Of a stretch of 64,000 nucleotides of DNA, positions 34,601-47,464 are shown in pieces (within the stretch, counting starts at the first letter, position 1; each line of letters begins with the position of its first letter). Under the pieces are notes generated by a model, which saw only the letters and a program-made list of their open reading frames with translations, did not search any database and was not told the origin of the DNA. This DNA comes from Pyrenopolyporus hunteri (taxonomy: Eukaryota > Ascomycota > Sordariomycetes > Xylariales > Hypoxylaceae), in NCBI GenBank assembly GCA_902806595.1, contig CADCXC010000008.1, positions 310,001 to 374,000 on the forward strand, in the 5' to 3' direction. Both the position numbers and the translations under genes were made by a program.

Positions 34601-37396
34601 AAAAATAAAATGTTTAAATTTATAATATAAAAGTCGATTAATTTAAATAAAACGTTAATTATAATCGTTTTTAATAATTTAATTAAAAGTTCGTTTTCGA
34701 ATTTAATATTAATTTTATTAATTCGATTATTATTTATTTTAAAATTTTAATCGAAAAAATTTCTTATAAAAATTTAACATTAATTTTTCCTTATAATAAA
34801 TATTTTAATTATATTAATATTAAAAATAATATTTTAAAAAATATTTTTAATATATCGATTTAAAATAAATGTAATATTATTTTTTAATTTATCGATAAAA
34901 AGATAATAAAAAATAATTCGATATTAATATATTTAATTTATTAAATATATCGCGGTTAATTAATATTAAAAATCGATTTTTTTCGTTTCGAAAATAACGA
35001 CGTTTTAATCGTTATTTTTTAATTTCAAGTTTTTTTATTTAATATTTTTATAATTCGTTAAAAATATAATATATTTATTTTTATTTTTAATTTTTTAAAT
35101 TTATTATCGTTTTTTAATTTTTTTTTATTTTTTTTAAAAATATTTAATAAATTAATATCTTTTTTTTTTATATATTTAATAACGACGTTTTTAAATTTAA
35201 ATCGTTTTTTTCGATTAATATTAACCGCTTTTATCGTTACGGTAATATTTTCGTTTAATATAAAATTAATCGAAATTTTCGTCGTTATTATCGTTAATTA
35301 TAAATTAACGTACTTTTTTAATATTTTCGAAAATATTAATAAACGCGCGAAATTTATTAATTAATTTTTCGAATTAATATAATAAAATAAATAAAATATA
35401 TTATAATTAAAATATATTATAAATAATACATTACGTAATTATAATAAATTATTACTTACTTTTAAAATTTTTTTTAAAAATTCGTTAATATAATATTAAT
35501 TTATTTAATATAATTTATAATATTTTAAAATCGAATTTTTTTTTCGTTTTTTTTTTAATTTTAATATTAAAAAAATAATTAAAATTTAATTATAATAATA
35601 TTAAACTTTATTTTATTTTATATTAAAATATCGTTTTATAATTAAATATATATTTATAAAATATTAATAATAAAATACGTTATATAAAAAATAAATAATC
35701 GTTTATTTAATAAAAATAATAAAAAATACGACGTAAAATTAAATTTAATAAATCTTAATTATATAATATACGTTTAAAAAAAAATAAAACTTATTTTTTA
35801 AAACGTTATAAAATTTTTCGATATAATTATTTTTATTATTTTAAACTTTTTTAAAATAATCGATAATAATAAAAAAATATATTTTATTAAAAATTTAAAT
35901 AAAAAAAATATTATAATAAATATCGTTTTATTAATTTTCGATCGATATAAATACGAAAATCGATTTAATTAATAAAAATTATAAAATCGTTTAAAAAAAA
36001 AACCGTAATTTTCGATATAATAATTTTTTTTTTTTAATATAACGTTTAATAAAACCGTTAATATTATATATAAATTATTTAATAACGATTCGAAAAATTT
36101 ATAAATATTTTTTAATAATAAAAGTTAAAATTATTTTTTTTGTTAAAAATTAAAAATATATCGTTAATTATATTTTAATTCGACGTATATCGATATAATA
36201 AAATATTAATTAATCGTAATGATTTAAAAAAACGTAATTATTTTTTAAAAAATAAAAATAAAAAAAATAAATATATTAAATATTTAAAATTTTAATTAAA
36301 TACGAAAATTACTTTAAAAAATTTAAAACGACGAAAAAAAAATTCGTTATTAAAATTTAAACGAAAGTTAAAATGTAAGTTACGTCGTAAAAGTTTAATT
36401 TAATAAAAAAAATAACGATATATTAAATATCGACGATAAATTATTAATAATAAAAAAAAATAAAAACGGTTATTAAATAAACGATTTATAATATTAATAA
36501 TACAATGTCGAAAATAATTCGATCGAAATTATTAATATTTATAGATTTAACTTTTTTTAATTTTTTATTTATATTAACGTTATAAAATAAAAAATCGTTA
36601 ATTATTTTTATATTATAACGTAAATATAATTCGACGTAAATATCGAAAAATAAACCGTATTTTTATTAATATAATATATCGACGTTTTTTATATTAAAAC
36701 GTTAAACTATTTACGTTTAATACGTTTTAATTTATTATAATTTTATTTAAAAAATTTATATATCGATATAAAATTAATTAAAATTTTTATTATATTAATA
36801 TTATTTTTATTTATATAAATATTTTTTTATATAAATATATATTTTAATATAATTTTAAATTAATATAATATAACCGCGAAATTTTTTATTATAAAATTTT
36901 TAAATTATTTTTAATATTTTTTTAAAATATTTTTCGTTATATAAATATATAATTTATTTTTATTTATAACGATTAAATTTTTTAAAAAAAATAATATTTA
37001 TATCGTTTTTTATTTTTTAATAATAATTTAAAAATTAATTTTTTTTTATTTTAAAACTTTATAATCGAATTATTAATTAAAAAACGTATAAATATTAAAA
37101 ACGTATTTTATTAATTTAATAAATTTTTTTTTAATATTTTATTCGATTAAATCGAATTTTTTAATATAAATTTACGTTTAAATTAAACTTTTAATTTTTT
37201 ACGATATAATAAATATTATAAATTTAAAAAAATTTAATATAATAAAATAATATTTTAATATAAATAAAAAAATATCGTATAAAAAAAAATATTATTATCG
37301 TATATATTATTATAATAAAAATTTTTTATATTATTATAATAATAATTTTTTTAATTTTATTAATTTATATTATTAACTTTAATAATATTAATTAAT

Positions 37397-37611
37397 ATTA
37401 ATAAATACGTACATAAATAAAATAAAAAAATAATAATAAAAATAATTATAATAAAATAAAATTAATATTATATAAATTATTTAAAAAAAAAAAATTATTT
37501 AATAAAAAAACCGTAAAAAAAATTTCTTTTATATAAACGAAAATATATAAATATTTCTTTTTTTTAAAATACGTATTACGAAATAATACGTATATAAATT
37601 AATTAACTATT
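37397..37611. repeat. Right LTR
   Basis: Direct copy of 31480-31690, ending AATTAATTAACTATT. It is about 200 bp inside the right terminal inverted repeat. Confidence 0.75.
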
Positions 37612-37788
37612 AATTTTTTATATTTTATATTTTTTTAAATTATATAAATTAAAAAATATAAACGTTTCGATTATTTTTAAACGATTATTTTAAATTAAAT
37701 ATTTCGAAAAAATTATCGATAATTCGATAAATCGAAAATTTTTAAACGTTTAAAACTTTTTATTATATAATCACGGTGATTTAACGGT

Positions 37789-37814
37789 TAATTAAAACCA
37801 GCGGATCTTTATAA
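37789..37814 (-). repeat. Right terminal inverted repeat of the AT block
   Basis: 26 bp, exact reverse complement of 30836-30861. About 20 further bases inward (CACGGTGATTTAACGG) keep their C and G, so this tip is better preserved than the left one. Confidence 0.92.
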
Positions 37815-40482
37815 AGTAATTAGCCAATTTAAAAACCCGTTATTCCGGTTACCTGTTCGCTAAGTGGAGGTTTTGTTAGGTACCTAGGTACCTACCTACC
37901 TAAGTATCGAGGTGATGTGGGTTCCATTTTGCTAGTGCCAAAGTTTACCCCAACAATTGAGTTCAAGTTAGATCTTCTTAGTTGACAATACGTAGGTACA
38001 ATCTGTGTTGTCTCCTGCATGATGACATAATCCGGTTCAATGGTAGGTAACTGATCTAACAACAAAACATTAGGGATTAGAAAATCAATAGTCGTAACTC
38101 AGGCGCATTAAATCACGACGAGAAATGGAAGAATTATAACTATCGGGATTAAGAATTGAGTTCCGGAACACCCCATCAATCTGTAAGAACCTATCTCGAA
38201 TACGACTTGGAAAAGTAAGCGGATTCCATAATCTGACCAAGATTATTATGATGACGGGTGTTGGTAGTGCCGGGGATGGATCACGTATAGTAAGCACCGA
38301 CCGACACGTTGAATAGTCCGAAACCTGAATCGGGTACATGTACGTACATTTCAAGATAGCAGCGGCTCGTGATCGGTCGAAGGGGAATTGCAATAGTGTA
38401 GGGGGATGAGGAAAAAAACAAAAACAGGGTTGGAATAGAGGAAAAAAAAGGAAAAAGAAAAAAGATGGGATTCCCACCTAGTCCTATTCTGCCTCCCTAA
38501 TCGATTCTTACCAAATCAGGAAACCTTTGTTGAGCTTCGGGTAATAAGTGGAGATATCCCACTAGCAACATCGTGATGCATTATATCGTCTGTTGTGTAG
38601 AGCCTCAGCTAGGCAGCCGAGGGGTCGTTATGAAGTGCGAAGATGCATGTACGGCATTGGAGAAGAGACGTGGGAGAAAGATTGAGATAGAAATAGCAAA
38701 TACATAATAGATGATGAATGGGGTATAGTATAATGGGATATAAATCGGAAATCCGATCTGGACTCGATATGACGAACGCATCTATCTATTGACGGAGAGC
38801 GGGTACAGGTAGGTACCTCCATGTAATAAGTCCGGGAGCCATTTTTGGTATCACCCGCGACCCCCCTGTTCAAATAAAGTAGTGTCGATATCTTGACTAA
38901 GTGGGCAGCGGGATTCGTTACAAGTAGCTAGCTCTTTCATTTTTTAGATGGACTCATCATTGAATAGAAAAGACAGAATATCCACGTTGAGAGAGGGCGG
39001 TCGAGAATGTTGCCTCAGTAGAAGGACATAATCTTTAAGTAAACGTTTACAGGTATGGATAAGCCTTTCGGACTTAAGGACGCTAGATAATATGTGGAAA
39101 TATTCTACTCTTAAACCAACGCCGTCCCCATGAGTCTAAGATCTTATTCGGCCATGTGGGAAGCCCGGGTCTTATACTTACTATAACAGTACCTATCTTA
39201 TATGAGACTTGCAGTAAGTTTTGGCTTGGCTGTACACATTACATTACCTAGGTACATGTAGGTATGCAGGTATATACGCGTGAATACCTACCTATCCAAG
39301 GTACCCTAACCCCTGGATTCTGCAGTGTATTGTACAGGTACACGACCGCGGACACTGCGTCTTGAAGGGTGACCCGAGACTGTAGGTAACTTTGGAGGGC
39401 CGCTAGGGTGTCCCCAACGCCCTGGGGAATACGGCGATTGGTCAGGATGCTAGCTTAGGTGTCGATCGCAACCGCGCAATTAGGTTCATTTAACCGTATC
39501 AGCCTCGAGCTGGCCACTAGTCTATCATTTAGAGGCAGTCCCGATCCTCTTTTTTTTCTCTTCTTTCCTCGTTCTGGGAACATATGTACTTCGTGATATC
39601 CCTTCCGTCTAAAGGGAGCTGGAAGTCCGGTCGTCTTCTGCTTTCTCCCCCTACACTCCTTCCGACGTTTTCCTCCTTTACCTGCCAATTCTCTAAGTCG
39701 ATGCTTGAACTTGAGCTCTCGTCGCCCTCCCCTTAAGTTCCGACTTGCTACTTCTGTTCGTCCCTAGAAAGTCAAACACAAATGTGCAGGGACATTTGGA
39801 AGGATTAACCTGACTTGTTACGTAGGTACCTGGTAGGTAGGTAAGTGATAGGCCCTGGCCCAACCCTTGTATATGTATATATCCACATATCCACATATCC
39901 ACATGCACCTATCCACCTGCAACCATATTTTTTTCTTCCTGTGTGGCGGTCGTGTGTCTTCCCCGTTGATCGATCGACGTGGGTAGCACGGCTCAACAAC
40001 GATGGTGGATCAGATAGGGACCTAGCAGCTGCCCAGCAAATTCAGCAATTTCTACAAAGTCGCTGACTTGCTGCTGACTTGACACTTGACACCTTCTGTC
40101 AGGATCCGGATACCTTCTGTTCACTAGAAACATTTATCTTCGGTTTCTTCTCCATTCCGCAACTAACACGATCTCGAGCAGATTTGCGGGACGCCGACCG
40201 AACTTCTTTCACACCCACTTACTTCTCCTGCCTCGACTCCCGAGTTGAGCAGTAACGCACGAACGCATACATCCGGATCGGAACCTCCCACCCTCCGATC
40301 CTCACTGCTGATACGTCTTTCGTTAAGACACAATTGCGAGTCCCTGGCTCTTTGTAGGGCCTCGATTCGGGCGTCCTCTCTACTTTGATGACCCCATAAA
40401 CATCTTGTTCCGGTTTATCTCTCCGAACACCATCGCTTGCGCCGCCGAAAAACCCTACTCCTCCCCCTCCATTACCCACACG
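37815..40482. other. Intergenic stretch and ACC1 promoter/leader
   Basis: Normal composition returns at once after the AT block. TAGGTACC-type microsatellites occur at 37877-37903, about 39245-39300 and 39825-39845. No domain-bearing frame was found. About 40050-40482, C/T-rich and just before the ACC1 start, is the likely 5' UTR. Confidence 0.55.
37877..37903. repeat. TACC/GGTA palindromic microsatellite
   Basis: TTAGGTACCTAGGTACCTAC followed by CTACC; almost wholly self-complementary. It lies 62 bp outside the AT block. Confidence 0.8.
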
Positions 40483-43400
40483 ATGACTTCCACAAGCGGC
40501 ACTGGTCCTGCCACCAACGGCAACCGGACGGTACCCATAACTAACGGCAAACCCACTCACGCCGAAAAACACAAGATACCCGAGCACTTCATTGGCGGTA
40601 ATAGGCTGGAAAATGCTCCTCCGTCCAAGGTTAAAGATTTCGTCGCCTCGCATGACGGACACACTGTAATCACAAACGTAAGATCCTGCAACCTGCGCTA
40701 TTGTAGAAGTCGTGGGGCTTGTCTAACACCTGCCATTAGATTCTGATTGCCAATAACGGTATTGCCGCCGTTAAAGAGATTCGCTCTGTACGAAAATGGG
40801 CCTACGAGGTGTTCGGCGACGAAAGGGCCATCCAGTTCACGGTGATGGCTACGCCGGAAGACTTAGCAGCAAACGCAGATTACATCAGAATGGCCGATCA
40901 CTACGTTGAGGTTCCTGGAGGCACGAATAACCACAATTATGCCAACGTCGAACTGATTGTGGATGTCGCCGAGCGGATGAACGTCCATGCTGTTTGGGCC
41001 GGATGGTAAGTCGTGAAGATCGCAAAACATATCGTAGTTTCGTCAAGAGTTTATTCTAACCACTCTTTTATAGGGGTCACGCTTCAGAAAACCCGAAACT
41101 CCCGGAATCCTTAGCAGCATCTCCTAATAAGATTGTCTTCATCGGTCCTCCTGGATCTGCCATGCGCTCACTCGGTGACAAGATCTCTTCCACCATTGTT
41201 GCACAACATGCTCGAGTGCCCTGCATACCGTGGTCGGGAACCGGCGTCGATCAGGTCGAGGTTGACGAGAACGGTATCGTCACAGTTGCGGAGGACGTAT
41301 ATATGAAGGGCTGCGTCAACTCCTGGGAAGAAGGTCTGGCGAAGGCTCGAGAGATCGGATTCCCGGTTATGATTAAGGCCTCTGAGGGTGGCGGTGGTAA
41401 GGGTATCCGAAAAGCCATGTCCGAGGAAGGGTTCGAGCAGTTGTATAAAGCCGCCGCGAGCGAAATTCCGGGCTCGCCGATCTTTATTATGAAGCTGGCT
41501 GGCAACGCCAGGCATTTGGAAGTGCAACTGCTTGCCGACCAATACGGCAATAATATCTCGCTCTTTGGCAGGGATTGTTCCGTGCAGCGAAGGCACCAGA
41601 AGATTATTGAAGAGGCCCCTGTCACTATCGCCAAGTCCCCCACATTCAAAGGTATGGAAGATGCTGCTGTGCGTCTCGGGCGTCTTGTCGGTTATGTGTC
41701 CGCCGGTACTGTTGAATACCTTTACTCGCATGAGGACGATAAATTCTACTTCTTGGAGTTGAACCCCCGTCTCCAGGTAGAACATCCTACCACCGAAATG
41801 GTCAGCGGTGTCAACTTGCCAGTGGCTCAGCTGCAAGTGGCCATGGGTATCCCGCTTCATCGGATCAGCGATATCCGGTTGCTCTATGGCGTTGACCCGA
41901 AACTTTCCACCCCGATCGATTTCGAATTCAAGAGCCCGGAGAGCGAGAAAACCCAGCGGAGACCCCAACCCCGTGGTCACTGCACAGCTTGCAGAATCAC
42001 CTCTGAAGATCCTGGAGAGGGTTTTAAACCTTCCAATGGTGTGATGCATGACTTGAACTTCAGAAGTAGCGCCAACGTTTGGGGTTATTTCTCCGTCAGT
42101 ACTGCTTCGAGTATTCACAGTTTCTCGGACAGTCAATTCGGGCATATCTTTGCTTATGGAGAGAACCGAGCTGCCTCGCGAAAGAATATGGTCGTTGCGC
42201 TGAAGGAGTTGAGCATTCGTGGCGACTTTAGAACGACCGTTGAGTACCTCATCAAACTTCTCGAGACAGAAGCGTTCGAAGAGAACACCATCACGACTGG
42301 TTGGCTCGATGAACTTATCTCGAACAAGTTAACTGCCGAGCGCCCGGATCCCATGCTTGCGGTCGTTTGTGGAGCTACCACTAAAGCCCACATCGCTAGT
42401 GAAGCCTGTATAGCTGAGTATCGGTCTGGGCTCGAGAGAGGTCAGGTACCTTCCAAGGATATTTTGAAGACGGTATTCCCAATTGACTTCATTTACGAGG
42501 GCCACCGATATAAGTTTACCGCCACCCGCGCCGCCGTCGATAGCTATCATCTCTTCATCAACGGCTCGAAGTGTTCGGTCGGTGTCCGTGCTCTTAGCGA
42601 TGGTGGACTGCTCATTCTTTTGGACGGGCGAAGCCACAGCGTCTATTGGAAAGAGGAAGTCGGCGCGACCCGTATCTCTGTGGACAGCAAGACCTGCCTG
42701 CTTGAGCAAGAGAATGATCCCACTCAACTACGCTCGCCCAGTCCTGGTAAACTTGTCAAGTATACCGTAGAAAACGGCGAACACGTTAGGGCGGGGCAGA
42801 CGTACGCCGAAGTGGAAGTCATGAAGATGTTTATGCCTCTAGTGGCCCAGGAGGATGGTATCGTACAGTTGATTAAGCAACCTGGCGTCACCATCGAGGC
42901 TGGTGATATCCTAGGTATTCTTGCTCTAGACGACCCCACCCGTGTTAAGCAAGCGCAACCGTTCCTGGGACAGCTCCCTGAATTTGGCCCTCCTCAGGTC
43001 GTGGGTAGCAAGCCTGCCCAAAGGTTCAGCTTGACGTACAACACTCTCAAGAATATCCTTGCTGGCTACGATAACTCTGTTATCATGCAGCAGACGCTTA
43101 AGGAGATGATTGAAGTGTTGCGCGATCCCGAGCTTCCATACAGCGAGTGGGCGTCCCATCATGCTGCTCTGCATTCTCGGATGCCGCAGAAGCTCGACGC
43201 ACAGTTTACGCAGGTAGTAGAGCGAGCCAAGGCTCGAGGAACGGAGTTCCCTGCCAAGACGTTGTCGAGAACTCTCTCTAAATTCTTGGATGATAATACG
43301 TCACCTAGCGACGCCGACGCTTTGAGGGCGACCATCGCTCCTCTTATTGAGGTTCTCGATAACTACGCTGATGGTCCGAAGGTGCGCGAGCTCAACGTCA

Positions 43401-46400
43401 TTGCAAGCCTGCTACAAGCCTACGCTGATGTTGAGGCGCGCTTTTCGGGACGCCGAAGCCAAGATGAAGAAGTGATTCTCAAGCTCCGTGAGGAGAACAA
43501 GGAGGACTATATGAAGGTCATCCAGATTGTCTTGTCACACAGCCGTGTCGGCTCAAAGAACCATTTAATCCTTGCTATTCTTGAGGAGTATCGTCCAAAT
43601 AAGCCCAACGTTGGCAACGTCGGAAAATACCTAAGGCCTGTTCTACGGAAGCTGACCGAGCTCGAGTCGCGCCAGACAGCTAAGGTCTCTTTGAAGGCCC
43701 GAGAAATACTAATCCAGTGCGCACTGCCGTCCCTCGAGGAGCGGACCGCGCAGATGGAACACATCCTTCGGTCTTCTGTGGTAGAGAACAAGTACGGTGA
43801 GACTGGCTGGGAACACAGAGAGCCCAACCTCGACGTTATCAAAGAGGTTGTCGACTCTAAGTACACCGTCTTCGACGTATTGGCATCATTCTTCGCTCAT
43901 GAGGACCCCTGGGTCAATGCCGCTGCTCTCGAGGTGTACGTCCGTCGTGCCTATCGTGCATACAACTTTAAGAAACTCGAGTACCACGACGACGAGACTG
44001 ATTCGGCGCCTCTTTTCCTCTCTTGGGACTTCTCCTTCCGTAAGATTGGCCAGACAGAATTCTCGGTTCCCCTCCAGTCCGCTAACCCTTCTGTCCCCGG
44101 CACGCCTACCACTGAAACTGGCACATTCAATCGGATAAGTTCCGTCAGTGATATGTCGTATCTAAATCGCCGTACAGAGGAGGAGCCTACGCGCAAAGGT
44201 GTCATCGTTCCTTGCCGATACCTTGATGATGCCGAGGAAATGCTGCAGAAGGCTCTAGAGGTTCTGCCAACCAAGAAACGCTCAGGGCTCATCCCTGACT
44301 TGAGCGGCAAGCGCAAATCGTTCCCTCAAAAGCCAATTGAAGAGGAGCTGACGAACGTCATCAATGTCGCTGTCCGTGACGTGGAATCCTACGACGATGA
44401 AGACATTCTCGGCCGCATTCGTGGCGTGGTTGATGGATTAAAACACGACCTTGTCGCTCACCGAGTTCGTCGTGTTAGTTTTGTCTGCGGTCATAACGAT
44501 GGCAATTATCCGGGCTACTACACTTTCCGCGCCCCTGAGTTCGTTGAAGACAACAGCATTCGCCATGTAGAACCGGCCTTGGCCTTCCAATTGGAACTTG
44601 CCCGTCTAGCCAAATTCAAGATCTCCCCTGTCTTCACAGAGAATAAGAACATCCACGTCTACGAAGCTGTGGGTAAGGGTGTCGATACAGATAAGCGATA
44701 TTTCACTCGTGCCGTCATCAGACCTGGTCGCCTTCGGGATGACATCCCTACAGCGGAATACCTCGTTTCCGAAGCTGATCGCGTTATCAACGATATCTTT
44801 GATGCCCTCGAAATCATTGGGAATAACCACTCCGACTTGAACCATATGTTCTTGAATTTCACTCCCGTTTTCCAGTTGAAGCCTCAGGAAGTCGAACAAT
44901 CCCTTCAGGGCTTCCTGGATAGGTTCGGTCCTCGCGCTTGGCGCCTCCGCGTCTCTCAAGTAGAGATTCGCATCATTTGCACAGACACGGCTACTGGGAT
45001 GCCCTATCCCTTGCGTGTTATTATTACTAACACCTCCGGATACGTTATTCAGATCGAATTGTATGCCGAGAGGAAATCCGAGAAAGGCGAGATGGTCTTC
45101 TATTCTATCGGTGGTACCACCAAGATTGGGTCGATGCACTTGCTCCCAGTCTGCTCGCCATACCCTACCAAGAATTGGCTGCAGCCCAAGCGATACAAGG
45201 CGCATTTGATGGGTACTCAGTACGTGTACGATTTCCCTGAGCTCTTCCGACAGGCTGTTGAGAACACCTGGACGAGGACTACCAAGGCTCTGCCGTCATT
45301 GGCCGATAAGAAGCCCGCCCAGGGCGAGTGCATTGATTTCAGCGAGCTCGTCCTCGACGATCGTGATAGGCTGATCGAGGTTTCCCGCGAACCTGGCACC
45401 AATTCGTGCGGTATGGTTGGATGGGTCATCACCGCCCGCACCCCTGAATATCCTCAGGGACGGAAGTTCGTCGTTGTTGCCAACGATATTACGTACAAGA
45501 TCGGATCGTTCGGTCCCAAGGAGGACCACTTCTTTAATAAGTGTACCGAATTAGCTCGTAGCTTGGGTATTCCTCGCATCTACCTTTCTGCCAACTCTGG
45601 CGCGCGGCTTGGTCTTGCTGAGGAGTTGATCCCACACTTCAAAGTGGCTTGGAACGACCCGGAGAAACAAGAGGCTGGCTTTAAGTACCTCTACCTGGAT
45701 GCGGACGCTAAGAAGCGGTTTGAGGATGGTGCTAGACGCGACGTCATTACCGAAGAAATTACAGAAAACGGCGAGAAACGCTACAAGATCGTTGCCATTG
45801 TTGGTGCAGAGGACGGCCTCGGCGTAGAGTGTTTAAGGGGTTCTGGTCTCATTGCTGGTGCCACCAGCAGGGCGTACAATGACATCTTCACGGTGACGCT
45901 TATTACGTGCAGGTCTATCGGTATCGGCGCGTACCTTGTGCGCCTTGGTCAACGAGCCGTTCAGATTGAAGGCCAGCCTATCATCCTTACTGGTGCCCAG
46001 GCCCTTAATAACTTACTCGGTCGGGAGGTATACACTTCCAACCTTCAGCTCGGCGGTACCCAGATTATGTACCGAAATGGTGTCTCCCACCTAACCGCTA
46101 ACGATGACTTCGCTGGCGTCAGCAAGATCGTTGAATGGCTCTCTTTTGTTCCTGCGCAGCGCAATCTTCCCGTGCCCATCACACCAAGTCTAGATACTTG
46201 GGACCGCGAAGTTATCTACACTCCGCCGAACAAGCAGCCCTACGATGTGAGATGGCTCATTGGCGGTAAACAAGATGACGATGGCTTCCAACCAGGTCTC
46301 TTCGATAAAGATTCTTTTGTTGAGACTCTTGGTGGTTGGGCTCGCACTGTTGTCGTTGGCCGTGCCCGCCTTGGTGGCATCCCAATGGGTGTTATTGGCG

Positions 46401-47464
46401 TGGAAACCCGAACCGTGGAGAATGTCACTCCTGCCGATCCTGCAAACCCCGATTCCATCGAGCAGGTCACTAACGAAGCTGGTGGTGTTTGGTACCCCAA
46501 CTCCGCGTTCAAGACCGCCCAAGCCATTAACGACTTCAACTACGGCGAACAGCTCCCTCTCATGATCCTTGCTAACTGGCGAGGCTTCTCTGGTGGTCAA
46601 CGAGACATGTACAACGAAGTTCTGAAGTACGGTTCATACATCGTCGACGCTCTTGTCAAATTCGAGCAACCCATTTTTGTGTACATCCCGCCCTTCGGTG
46701 AGCTACGCGGTGGCTCCTGGGTTGTAGTCGACCCTACTATCAACCCCGTCGCCATGGAAATGTATGCGGACGTCGAAGCTCGCGCTGGTGTCTTGGAACC
46801 AGAAGGTATAATCGGCATTAAATATAAGAAAGAGAAGCAGCTAGAGACTATGTCTCGCTTAGACCCCGTCTACGCCTCGCTGAAGAAGCAGGCCGCTGAC
46901 AACACGCTGTCCAAGGAAGAACAGGAAGAGGTTAAGCAGTTGATGGCAGAACGTGAGAGGAAATTGCTGCCAATCTACGCCCAGATCAGCCTGCAGTTCG
47001 CCGACTTGCACGACCGCGCTGGCCGCATGAAGGCTAAGGGTACTATCCGCGAAGCTCTCGAGTGGAAGAACACGCGCCGCTTCTTTTACTGGCGTGTCCG
47101 AAGACGTCTTAACGAGGAGCACATCCTCAAGCGCATGGCAGCCGCCGGGTCGTCGTCGTCGTCGAAAACTACCGACCCGAACAGTGCCGCAGCCACCGAA
47201 AACCGGCAGCATTATCTGCGCCTACTCGCTGCCTGGTCTGGCATTTCCAACTTCGACCGCAACGACAGGGATGTGGCGACGTGGTACGAGGAGAACGCGG
47301 CCACAATCGAGAACAAGATCGAACAAATGAAAGCGGATGCCGTCGCACACGGAATGTCGGACCTCTTGAGGACGGATAAGGCATCTGCGCTCAAGGGCTT
47401 AAAGGATATGCTGCATATGATGCCCGTCGATGAGCGGGAAGAGATCCTAAAGTATTTGAAGTAA
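40483..47464 (+). CDS. ACC1: Acetyl-CoA carboxylase, single-chain eukaryotic type
   Basis: Exons 40483-40677, 40740-41005 and 41074-47464 encode 2283 residues, the usual fungal length. Both introns are short (62 and 68 bp) and fall in the first 160 residues. Joins restore VITN-ILIANNGIAAVKEIR and HAVWAGW-GHASENP. In order: biotin carboxylase with ATP-grasp loop (SEGGGGKGIRKA, about 254-265) and RLQVEHPTTEMV; biotinyl domain with EVMKM (biotin Lys about 738); long central domain; carboxyltransferase halves with GSFGPKEDHFF, SANSGARLGLAEE (about 1660) and FANWRGFSGGQRDMYNE-type motif (here LANWRGFSGGQRDMY). It makes malonyl-CoA from acetyl-CoA, bicarbonate and ATP in the cytosol, the committed step of fatty acid and polyketide supply. 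A Ser-rich insert (SSSSSK) sits near the C-terminus. Intact. Confidence 0.98.

Larger units (their letters stand above)
31480..37611. mobile_element. RIP-destroyed LTR retrotransposon remnant
   Basis: Two direct repeats of about 210 bp flank about 5.7 kb: 31480-31690 and 37397-37611. Shared landmarks in order include AATAAATACGTAC, AATTATAATAAA, TTATATAAATTATTTAAAAA, TTTTATATAAACGAAA and AATAATACGTATATAAATTA. Differences are mostly G/A and C/T, as expected of RIP. A total of about 6.1 kb suits a Copia or Gypsy element, but no gag, protease, integrase or RT residues can be read because stops saturate every frame. Orientation cannot be set. ATTTTT on both outer sides could be a target duplication but is weak in such sequence. 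Confidence 0.75.
30836..37814. mobile_element. AT-rich block bounded by perfect terminal inverted repeats (RIP-degraded, nested)
   Basis: Bases 30836-30861 and 37789-37814 are exact inverted copies over 26 bp (outer end TTATAAAGATCCGCTGG). Weaker matching continues for about 20 bases inward, differing mostly by C-to-T and G-to-A changes. Composition switches from ordinary to almost pure A/T within tens of bases of both ends. Inside, surviving C and G are nearly all in CpG. The outer TTATAA is itself palindromic, so target duplication and repeat end cannot be separated. Subtracting the inner LTR element leaves about 0.64 kb on the left and 0.2 kb on the right, consistent with a small DNA transposon carrying an insertion. 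No coding frame survives. Confidence 0.85.

Noticed and set aside
31000..37700. CRISPR-like or satellite array in the AT block
   Set aside because: No regularly spaced repeats; the similarities are two LTR copies and low-complexity A/T runs.
30836..37814. AT block as a centromere or mitochondrial insertion
   Set aside because: Only 7 kb, sharply bounded by inverted repeats, with paired LTR-like repeats and C-to-T polarity; a RIP-mutated transposon explains it better.
41168..42145. 325-residue antisense frame inside ACC1
   Set aside because: Shadow of the strongly biased ACC1 codons; no domain and the sense frame is unmistakable.
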